Notes under the pieces: model-generated | The model's database searches: none | Seen by the model: only the letters and a program-made list of their open reading frames with translations | Told to the model about the DNA's origin: nothing | Source of the DNA: an uncultured Burkholderiales bacterium | GTDB lineage: Bacteria; Pseudomonadota; Gammaproteobacteria; Burkholderiales; Burkholderiaceae | Reading direction: 5' to 3' | DNA length: 11,937 nucleotides | NCBI GenBank assembly: GCA_903845315.1 | Contig: CAIMWY010000033.1 | Coordinates: forward strand, 1-11,937 | In this document: one piece after another, positions 1 through 7,900 of the stretch | Layout of the letters: each line of letters starts with the position of its first letter | Numbering within the stretch: the stretch's first letter is position 1 | Translations under genes and position numbers: made by a program

Positions 1-270
1 CGCAACAACGACGAATTGATTGCAGCGCGCAAGGTGTCGGCCTTGTCGGCGATTGACTCGATGCGTGCGGTGCGCGAGCAGTTCTCTTTCAACAAGGGGT
101 CGTTGCTGGACTTGATCACGGTGCAAGAGAGTTTGTTCATGTCGGGCCGTGACCTGATCGATGCGATGGCCGATAGAGCTTTGGTTCGCTATCGACTGCT
201 TCATTTGACGGCAGAGCTTGATAAGATGTTTGAACTCAACACACTGGCTTCGCTGAACGCGCGCGACTGA
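1..270 (+). CDS. TolC-family outer-membrane channel of a type I secretion system (C-terminal fragment)
   Basis: Partial gene: the frame is open from base 1 and ends at TGA 268-270, giving the last 89 residues. The fragment has the pattern of the last helical repeat of TolC proteins. A stretch reading FNKGSLLDLITVQESLF matches the family's usual G-x-x-S-L-L-D-L-x-x-x-Q-x-x-L-F motif, and it is followed by a long amphipathic helix containing ARYRLL-like residues (VRYRLLHLTAELDKMF). TolC-type trimers form the outer-membrane pore and periplasmic tunnel through which type I exporters release protein directly to the outside. The ABC exporter gene starts only 7 bases after this stop, so the two are almost certainly co-transcribed. 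Signal peptide and first repeat lie upstream of the window. A TTG at 16 could serve as a start, but reading continues through it, so it is not the true start. Confidence 0.88.
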   Translation, partial: RNNDELIAARKVSALSAIDSMRAVREQFSFNKGSLLDLITVQESLFMSGRDLIDAMADRALVRYRLLHLTAELDKMFELNTLASLNARD

Positions 271-277
271 ACACACG

Positions 278-2503
278 ATGGCAATTGATATCACGCCTGC
301 TGGGGAAAGACAAAAGCAGGCCCCCCAAGACCCGATTGAGTTGTGCATTCTTTGGGTCTTGGAAAATTTCGAAAAGCCCATGTCTGCCGCCTCGCTGCGC
401 GCACGTGTGGCGCGCATGCCAGGGCCTTGGACTTTTGACGAAGCGCTGGAAGCACTCGAGAGTTTGGGCTTGCGCTGTGAGGAGAAAAAACTCTCGCTCG
501 AAGCCGTGTTGAGCTTAGACAAACCCACAATTTTGCGCACCGAGCAGGGCTTTGCAGCGGCCATTTTGCCGCGCAACGAAGAGCACCCGATGCTCATGTA
601 TGCGCCAGACCAAAACGAGCGCCCGTTTGAGTTGACGCCGCGCATGCTGGCCTCGCTCTACACCGGCAGTTTGGTGGTGTTGGAAGCGCCGATGAAGTTG
701 AGCGAGGGCGACTCCAAAACTCACCCTGGCCGCTACGGCCATTGGTTTTTTGGGCCCTTGTTCGCGGCCAAACACATTTACTTGCAAGTGGCGTTGGCCG
801 CTTTGCTGACCAATGTGTTTGCCTTGGCCACCTCGGGGTTTTCGATGATCGTGTACGACCGGGTCATGCCCAACGGCGCGATGGAAACTTTGGTGGCGCT
901 GCTGATTGGGGTGTTCATCATCTTCATCAGCGATTTTGTGATTCGCAGTTTGCGCGCTTACTTTTTGGACGTGGCCGGCGCACAGGCCGACATGGTGATT
1001 GCCGACACCTTGTTTGAGCAGGTGATCGACATGGAGTTGAGCTCTCGCAAGGGGCCGATTGGTTCGGTTGCCAACTCCTTGCGCGAGTTTGAAACCCTGC
1101 GCGAGTTCATGACCTCGGCCACGCTGACCACCTTGATTGACATTCCGTTTGCGGTGTTGTTCTTGTTTGTGATTTGGAGCATTGGCGGCCCCTTGGTGAT
1201 CGTGCCTTTGATGGCCATCCCTCTGGTGGTGGGCACCAGCTTGCTGATTCAGCCGCGCATGAAGCAGCTGACACAGACCAGTTATGAAGACGGGCAAACC
1301 AAACACTCGGTGGCGATTGAAACCTTGCAGGGCATTGAGACCATCAAGGCGATAGGCGCAGGCTCGATCATGCGCCGTCGTTGGCAAGATGTGATCGCGC
1401 ACCAATCGGCGATTGGCTTGAAGACGCGCATGTTGGCCCAGTTCGCCGGCAATATGTCGAATTTCTCCAACCAGCTGGTGTGGGTGGGCACGGTGACCAT
1501 GGGGGTGTACCTGACGCAAAACGGCATGATTGGCTCGGGCGCCATCGTGGCGTGTTCGATGTTGTCGGGCCGCTCGATTGCGCCGTTGGCGCAGTTGTCG
1601 CAGTTGCTGACACGCATCAACCAATCCATCGCCAGCTACAAGTCGCTCTCGTCGTTGATGCAACAGCCCCGCGACCACAAGCCCAACTCGGCCTACATGA
1701 GCCGAGACAACTGGCAAGGCTCGATTGAGTTTCGCAACGTCAGCTTCAACTACCCCGAGCAAACCGAACACGGCTTGCAAAATATTTCTTTCAAGATCGA
1801 GCCAGGCGCACGCGTGGCCTTGGTGGGCAAGGTGGGCTCTGGCAAGTCCACCTTGGCCAAGTTGATGTTGGGCTTGTACCAACCCGATGAGGGATCGATC
1901 CTGATCGATGGCGTGGACATTCGCCAAATCGACTTGGCCGACTTGCGTCGCAATGTGGGCACGGTGATGCAAGATGTGTGGTTGATCACCGGCACGGTCA
2001 AACAAAACATCGCCATTGGTGGCGCCAACCCCAGCGACCAAGATATTTTGGAAGCGTCTCAGCTGGCGGGGGTGCACGACTTTATTTCTCAGCACCCGCA
2101 AGGCTATGGTTTGCGGTTGAAAGAGCGTGGTGAAGGTCTGTCGGGTGGGCAAAAGCAGGCCATCACGATTGCGCGCGCCTTGGTGAGCAAGCCACCGATT
2201 GTGTTGATGGACGAGCCCACCAGCGCGATGGACTTGCCCGGCGAGAAAGCCCTGATCGAGCGCCTGAAGGCGCAGTTGATCAACCAAACGATTGTGGTGA
2301 TCACCCACCGAGCCTCGATCATTGAGTTGATCGACCATGTGTTGGTGCTGGACCAAGGTCGTTTGGTGGCGCAAGGTCCCAAGTCTGACTTTTTAAAGAG
2401 CAAACAGGCACAGGCACCGCAAGCCGGGTCCTTGTCTGAATCGTTGGCCAGTGGTGCAGACGCACCGAGCCCAGACAATTTTGGTTACAGGGCGACGGCT
2501 TGA
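278..2503 (+). CDS. Type I secretion ABC exporter, permease-ATPase fusion with C39-like domain (HlyB/LapB type)
   Basis: Inner-membrane ATP-driven exporter that selects the substrate and powers secretion, 741 residues (usual for the family). Residues about 18-140 resemble the C39 peptidase-like domain. Cys23 sits near the catalytic position, but the upstream Gln and the following Gly of the Q-x4-D-C-G motif are absent and no convincing catalytic His is seen, so the domain is probably a non-cleaving substrate-docking domain. The membrane domain spans about 165-455 with roughly six helices and includes the T1SS hallmark YDRVMPNGAMETL (193-205). The ATPase domain has Walker A GKVGSGKST (517-525, Lys523), Q-loop MQD, signature LSGGQ (621-625), Walker B VLMDE (Asp645, Glu646) and H-loop His677, so it should be active. 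The start is ATG 278. No clear Shine-Dalgarno is visible, so re-initiation after the preceding stop is likely. The stop shares a base with the next ATG (TGATG). Confidence 0.95.
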   Translation: MAIDITPAGERQKQAPQDPIELCILWVLENFEKPMSAASLRARVARMPGPWTFDEALEALESLGLRCEEKKLSLEAVLSLDKPTILRTEQGFAAAILPRNEEHPMLMYAPDQNERPFELTPRMLASLYTGSLVVLEAPMKLSEGDSKTHPGRYGHWFFGPLFAAKHIYLQVALAALLTNVFALATSGFSMIVYDRVMPNGAMETLVALLIGVFIIFISDFVIRSLRAYFLDVAGAQADMVIADTLFEQVIDMELSSRKGPIGSVANSLREFETLREFMTSATLTTLIDIPFAVLFLFVIWSIGGPLVIVPLMAIPLVVGTSLLIQPRMKQLTQTSYEDGQTKHSVAIETLQGIETIKAIGAGSIMRRRWQDVIAHQSAIGLKTRMLAQFAGNMSNFSNQLVWVGTVTMGVYLTQNGMIGSGAIVACSMLSGRSIAPLAQLSQLLTRINQSIASYKSLSSLMQQPRDHKPNSAYMSRDNWQGSIEFRNVSFNYPEQTEHGLQNISFKIEPGARVALVGKVGSGKSTLAKLMLGLYQPDEGSILIDGVDIRQIDLADLRRNVGTVMQDVWLITGTVKQNIAIGGANPSDQDILEASQLAGVHDFISQHPQGYGLRLKERGEGLSGGQKQAITIARALVSKPPIVLMDEPTSAMDLPGEKALIERLKAQLINQTIVVITHRASIIELIDHVLVLDQGRLVAQGPKSDFLKSKQAQAPQAGSLSESLASGADAPSPDNFGYRATA

Positions 2504-3744
2504 TGTTTTCTGTTGTGAAGTTTTTCAAACGCATGTTGGGTTTGTCGCAGCGCGACACCACCAGCGCAGACACGCCGGGCATCACCCACGCCCGCCTAGG
2601 TCAGCCGCACAAGGCCTCGTTTGTGTTGATCAATGCCATCTTGATCTTGGTGGTGGTGGTGTTGGTGTGGGCCGGCATGTCGTCGGTGGACGAGGTGACG
2701 CACTCGGAAGGCCGCGTGATTCCGTCGGCCAAGATGCAGGTGCTGCAAAACCAAGAGGGTGGCATTGTTCAAAAAATCAACGTCAAGCAGGGCGACTTGG
2801 TCCAATCGGGCCAAGTGTTGGTCAATTTGTCGCCCACACAGTTTGGCGCTGACTTTGAGAGCAAGAAGCAGCAAGTGCTGTCTTTGATGGCCAAGGAAGC
2901 ACGCTTGCAGGCGGAGGTGGAAGGCAAAGAATTGGTGTTCACCCCCGACTTCAGCGACATGGCCAAAGACTATGTGGCCATTGAGCGCGCCGAGTTTTAC
3001 AACCGCAAGATGCGCTTACGCGCCGACACGACGGTGATTGAAAACCAACTTAAAAATGCTTCGTCTGAGTTGGAGATCATCAAGCGTTTGGTCGATCGGG
3101 GGCTTGAGCCACAACTCGAGCGCATTCGCACCGAAGCGCGTGTGGATGAAGCGCGTGGCAAGTTGGAGTCGCTCAAGCGCCAAGCCAAAACCGAGGCTTC
3201 GTCCGAGTTGGCCAAAACCGCGATGGAGTTAAACCCGCTGCGCAAGGCCTTGCCTGCCCTGGCCGACCGGGTGGAGCGCACCTATGTGCGCGCCCCCATG
3301 AAGGGCGTGGTCAACCGTGTGCTGGTGACCACACTGGGCGGCGTGATCAAGCCGGGCGAGGCGGTGCTGGAGTTGGTGCCGTCTGACGATGTGCTGGTGG
3401 TGGAAGCCCAGGTGCGGCCCCAAGACATTGGCTTTGTGAAGATTGGTCAAAGCGCCAATGTGAAGATTTCGGCCTACGACTATTCGATTTTTGGTTCGAT
3501 GTCGGGACAGGTCACGCAAATTTCAGCCGATGCGGTGTCGCGTGAAGAGCGCGGGCAAACGGTGTATTACTACATTGCACGCATAGAGACGCAAACCTCG
3601 GTGATGAATTCACTGGGGAAAAAGTTGCCCATCATTCCGGGTATGCAGGCCCAAGTGGACATCATCACGGGCAACAAGACCGTGCTCAACTACTTGCTCA
3701 AGCCCATTGTTGGCATGAAAGAGAATGCGTTCCGCGAGCGTTGA
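2503..3744 (+). CDS. HlyD-family membrane-fusion (periplasmic adaptor) protein of the T1SS
   Basis: Adaptor that joins the ABC exporter to the TolC-like channel, 413 residues. A short cytoplasmic N-terminus is followed by one transmembrane helix (about 40-59), then half of a lipoyl/barrel-sandwich domain (about 65-112, with the family motif QNQEGGIVQKI...GDLVQSGQVL). A long charged coiled-coil hairpin follows (about 115-250), and the second barrel half begins at RAPMKGVV (263 onward). The C-terminus has the classic HlyD motif PGMQAQVDIITG (379-390), followed by a NYLLKPI ending as in HlyD/LapC. The ATG at 2503 is preferred over the TTG immediately before it because it forms a TGATG stop-start junction with the ABC gene, implying translational coupling. 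Its 3' end overlaps the next gene by 20 bases. Assignment as HlyD/LapC type is firm; the cargo is unknown. Confidence 0.94.
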   Translation: MFSVVKFFKRMLGLSQRDTTSADTPGITHARLGQPHKASFVLINAILILVVVVLVWAGMSSVDEVTHSEGRVIPSAKMQVLQNQEGGIVQKINVKQGDLVQSGQVLVNLSPTQFGADFESKKQQVLSLMAKEARLQAEVEGKELVFTPDFSDMAKDYVAIERAEFYNRKMRLRADTTVIENQLKNASSELEIIKRLVDRGLEPQLERIRTEARVDEARGKLESLKRQAKTEASSELAKTAMELNPLRKALPALADRVERTYVRAPMKGVVNRVLVTTLGGVIKPGEAVLELVPSDDVLVVEAQVRPQDIGFVKIGQSANVKISAYDYSIFGSMSGQVTQISADAVSREERGQTVYYYIARIETQTSVMNSLGKKLPIIPGMQAQVDIITGNKTVLNYLLKPIVGMKENAFRER

Positions 3745-4876
3745 ACGCGCGGGTCTTGGCTTGCTGCTGGTGTGTCTGATGTGGCTGCCCGGCGCTTGGG
3801 CCGCCGATGCGGTGGGCATGAGCTTTAGCAAGCTAGAACGCTGCACAGACACCGCACCCAGCAGCAGCGAGGGCGCAGCCTGTTGGCGTGCGCCGGCTGA
3901 GTTGGGCAGTGGTGACTTGATCTTGGCGCAAGGCCAGATTGAACGACAAAGCTCAGACCTGTTGGCCCAATTTGTGGGCGACTTGCCACGCGGCACCACG
4001 GTGGTGTTTCAAAGCTTGGGTGGGGACTTGATGGGTGGCTTGCGACTGGGGCAGTTCATCCGTGCGCGAGGCTTCAACACGTATTTGCCGGCCAAGTTGG
4101 ACGGTGTGGATTCGGTGTTGAAAGAGCCGAAGTGGCAGGGCAAGTGCTTCTCCTCGTGTGCCTACAGTTTCTTGGGCGGCGTGGAGCGCAAGGTGCAAGT
4201 GGGCGGCCAATATGGGGTGCATCAGTTTCGGGGTCAAGACAACGGTTTAGACCCAGTGCAGACCCAAAAAATTTCGGCGGTGTTGGGCAAATACATGGAC
4301 GCCATGGGCGTCAACCGCTTGCTGTTGGACCAAGCCCTGATGACCGACCCGGGCAAGGTGATGTTGGTGCCCGAGCATTTGCGGCAAGCTTGGAAGGTCG
4401 ACACCACCAGCGAGAACGTGGTGGCCTTTTTGCCCCGATGGCGGCTCGAGGCTTCGTCGGGTGGGCAGCGGCTGGCCTTTGCATCACGCAGACAGGCGGG
4501 CAGCAGCGCCATCGTGACCTTGGCATTTGCCTCCTTGGGCGGCCAGATGAAGGCGCTGTTGATCGTCAAGCCAGATGCGCGGCAAGAGGGGTCTAACACC
4601 TGGTTGGATTTTTTCCGTCAGCGCACCGAGTTGCAACTGAGCTTGGAAGGACGGTCGTTCACGCTGCAACCCAGCAGCGACTGGGCCCGAGCCGGCAAAG
4701 TCAACACACCGGGCACCCAGCAAATTTGGTTCAACGCACCCGATGAGTTGATGCGAGAGCTCGGCACGGCCAAGCAATTTGTGCTGCGTCCACAGTGGCC
4801 GCAACTCCCGCCTGGCTTGGATGCCCAAACCCTGTTTGGAACCGAGGGTTTACGCGATGCCTTGTTGGCTTTGTGA
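3725..4876 (+). CDS. Exported ClpP/crotonase-fold putative serine protease (COG3904-like), coupled to the T1SS
   Basis: A 383-residue protein with a clear Sec signal peptide (hydrophobic core about 9-24, likely cut after AWA at residue 26), so probably periplasmic. Residues about 60-225 resemble bacterial periplasmic ClpP/crotonase-like proteins. There is an SLGGD turn (97-101) after a beta strand, like the GG oxyanion turn of ClpP. CFSSCAYSFLGG (141-152) places Ser144 where ClpP has its nucleophile, GVHQF places His166, and LMTDPGKVMLVPEHL places Asp208 where the ClpP triad aspartate sits. I infer an active Ser-His-Asp protease; the triad is aligned by eye. Residues 225-383 form an extra domain I do not recognise. 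The paired cysteines 141 and 145 may form a disulphide. The start lies 20 bases inside the hlyD-like gene, implying coupled translation and a role in T1SS function, such as processing or quality control of the secreted protein or exporter. Confidence 0.82.
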   Translation: MRSASVERAGLGLLLVCLMWLPGAWAADAVGMSFSKLERCTDTAPSSSEGAACWRAPAELGSGDLILAQGQIERQSSDLLAQFVGDLPRGTTVVFQSLGGDLMGGLRLGQFIRARGFNTYLPAKLDGVDSVLKEPKWQGKCFSSCAYSFLGGVERKVQVGGQYGVHQFRGQDNGLDPVQTQKISAVLGKYMDAMGVNRLLLDQALMTDPGKVMLVPEHLRQAWKVDTTSENVVAFLPRWRLEASSGGQRLAFASRRQAGSSAIVTLAFASLGGQMKALLIVKPDARQEGSNTWLDFFRQRTELQLSLEGRSFTLQPSSDWARAGKVNTPGTQQIWFNAPDELMRELGTAKQFVLRPQWPQLPPGLDAQTLFGTEGLRDALLAL

Positions 4877-4993
4877 ACCTTGAATTTGCGTGGCTGGGTG
4901 CAGCGAAAGCTACTGCAAGGTTTGCGCGTCTGGGGCGGGTAAAAAGACTCATCGGTCCATCTTGAGGCCTGTCACAGATGCTGTTTGTTTGCC

Positions 4994-7900
4994 ATGAATG
5001 CCACTGATATTTCCGAAGTTTTCAAAGAATCGTTTCCAGACATTGGGTTTTATCAAAAAACCCTGAAACCCATCTTGGGTGTGCTGTGCGCTGGCCCCGA
5101 GCGAGTGCCCTTGACCTTGGTGTGCGATGTGTTGCACCTTGATCGCAGTGCGCTTGAACAGATGTTGCATGAGCTCGACCCCATCGTGGTGGAAAACGCT
5201 GGGCAATTGGCGTGGCGAAGCCCGGACATCAAGGCCTGGCTGTTGGCGCAGGGCGGTGACTACGCGCTGGACGGTGCAGCAGCCACACGGTTGGCTGACT
5301 TTTTATGGGCCGAGTACCAACGCTTTGCGGTCTCTGCCTATCAGCTGGAGGTGCTCGACTGCTTGGCGCCGCTTTTGCCCATGACGGCACACTGGCAGGT
5401 CAGCGAAGACCATTGTGCCGCGTTGAATACCTTGGGGCTGTTCTTGCGCCACGCTGGCCGCTGGCAACACTGTGTGGGCATTTACCTGCGCGTGATCGAG
5501 GTGGTGCAATCGCTGTGGGGCTCGGGCCATTCCGAGCAGGTGGTGGCACAAAACAATTTGGCCAATGTGCGCAAGCAGCTGGGGCAGTTTGAAGAGGCGC
5601 TGTCATTGCTGCACAACAGCTTGGCAGTGTGCGAGTTGCCTCGGCACGCGCAAGACACGGCGCTGACGGCGCAAACACTCTCGAGCTTGGCGCATCTGTT
5701 GCGCGAACAAGGACAGTACGCACAGTGCAAACCTTATTTTGAGCGTTCGTTGGAGATTTACCAGCAGTCGCTCGGGCCTGTGCATGCGCAAACGGCCAAT
5801 GCCATCAATGATTTGGCGTACTTGCTCAAAGACATGGGCGAGTACGACGCGTCTGAAAAGCTCTACCGCCAAGCGCTTGAAATTCGCGAGCAAACCTTGG
5901 GCGTAGACCACACCGACACGGCGGTGACGCTCAACAACTTGGCGATTTTGTTGGAGCTGCGCGGCAACTACGACGAGCCCGAAGTTTTGCAGCGGCGCGC
6001 CTTAGAGATTTTTGAAAAACAACGTGGCGCAGACCACGCCGACACGGCGGCAGCCTTGTGCAACTTGGCCAACTTGCTGCGCTTCAAAGGCCAATATGCA
6101 GAGGCCGAGCAAATGTGTCGACGTTCGTTGAGTATTTACGAAGACAAGCTCAAGTGGGACAACCACCTGCACACGGCGCATGCCTTGCAGGGCTTGGCGC
6201 ATTTGCTCAATGACTTGTGCCGCTTTGAAGAGGCGGAGTCGTATTTCAAAAAATCGCTGCGCATACGCGAGTCGATTTTGGGGCATGACCACCCGCACAT
6301 CGCGCAAAACCTCAATGGTTTGTCGGTGTTGTTGTGTGACCAAGGCAAGTTCGAAGAAGCCAAGGTCATGTTGGAACAAGCCTTGGACATTCGCGAACGC
6401 ACCTTGGGTCCCGGGCATCCTTTGACCGCGCATGCGGTGTACGCCTTGGCCAACTTGACCAGCGATTTGGGTCAGTACGAAGCCGCCCGCGTGTTGCATG
6501 AGCGGGCGCTGGAAATTCGTTCGATCGCTTTGGGTGTGAACCACGCCCACACCGCGCAGTCTTTGCAAGGGCTGGCCAATGTGTTGACTGACACCGGGGA
6601 GTGGGACTTGGCGGCCAAGCTCTACCTGATGGCGTTGGAAGTGCAAGAAGAGGTGGTGGGTTTTGACCACCCAGACACCGCGGCGACCTTGAACAACTTT
6701 GCCAACTTGCTCAGCGCACAGGGCGAGTTCGACAAGGCCATGGAGCTGTACAAGCAATCGCTGGAGATCAAGAGCCGGGTGTTTGGTGCGGACCACCGCA
6801 GCACCGCAGCCACTTTGAGCAACTTCGCCAATTTGCTCAGACACCAGGGCGACTTTGACGAAGCCAACAAGCACTACCAAGAGTCCTTGTTGATCTTTGA
6901 GTCGGTCTTGGGCTCAGGGCATTTGCACACGGCCAACACCATGCACGGTTTGGCGGGCTTGATGCACGACCAAGGCGAGCATGACGACGCCACGCACATG
7001 CACCAGCGCTCTCTGGCGATTCGCGAAAGCATGCTCGGCGCTGACCACCCGCAGACGGCCCACTCCTTGCACAGTTTGGCGTCGCTGTTGCATGAAAAAG
7101 GGCATTACGACGATGCACACGACTTGCACCACAGAGCGCTGCGCATTCGCCAAAACGCACTGGGGGATGAGCATCCGCACACAGCCCATTCTTTGCACGG
7201 CTTGGCCACTGTGTTGCATGACTTGGGCGACCACGACCAGTCGCACGAACTGCATGAAAAAGCCTTGAACATTCGCAAGAAAGTGTTTGGCGACGACCAC
7301 ATCCACACCGCGCACTCGATGGAGGGCTTGGCCAATTTGTTGCACGACAAGGGGCACCTTGATTTGGCGGAGTCGTTGCACCATTCGGCTTTGTCGATCC
7401 GCAAAGATAAGTTGGGTGACGACCATCCGCACACGGCCAGTTCGATGCATGGTTTGGCGCATTTGCTCAACGACCGGGGCGCCTTGGAAGATTCAGAGTT
7501 GTTGCATATGCAGGCCTTGGCCATCCGAGAGCGCAAGCTCGGAGCCGACCATCCGCACACGGCGCGTTCCTTGCACGGACTGGGCAACCTCAAAGTCAAG
7601 GCGGGTGGGCATGAGGAGGCGGCAGAGCTGTTGGAGCGTTCTTTGGTCATCAAACGCGAGACGCTTGGCGCAAACCATCCGCTCACGGCACGTGCTTACC
7701 ACAGCCTGGGCAATTTGAAGCACGCCTTGGGCGATCATTCCGAAGCTGAAAAGTTGCACCAGCAATCGATCGACATCATTCAAAACCGTTTCGGTGTGGA
7801 GCACCACTCCATGGCCGATGCCTTGCACGGCTTGGCGCGTGCACGGCATCACTTGGGAGACGTGCTGTCGGCCAAGGCACTGCATGAGCGTGCGCTGAAC

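Noticed and set aside
515..2374. Very long minus-strand open frame (619 codons) opposite the ABC exporter gene
   Set aside because: Its translation is rich in His, Gln, Arg and Gly with no recognisable domain, and it mirrors a convincing exporter on the other strand. It is a shadow of GC-rich codon use.
4877..4993. Intergenic gap searched for a terminator or promoter: TGCAG/CTGCA inverted repeat at 4899-4917 and a TTGCGC box at 4922
   Set aside because: The stem is only five base pairs with a nine-base loop and no T-run, and no acceptable -10 box lies at the right distance. Nothing here can be supported as a regulatory site.
6002..6880. Minus-strand open frame of 292 codons with a repetitive Val/Gln/Gly-rich translation opposite the TPR array
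   Set aside because: Its periodicity is exactly that of the 126-base TPR repeats on the plus strand, so it is antisense to the repeat coding and not an independent gene.
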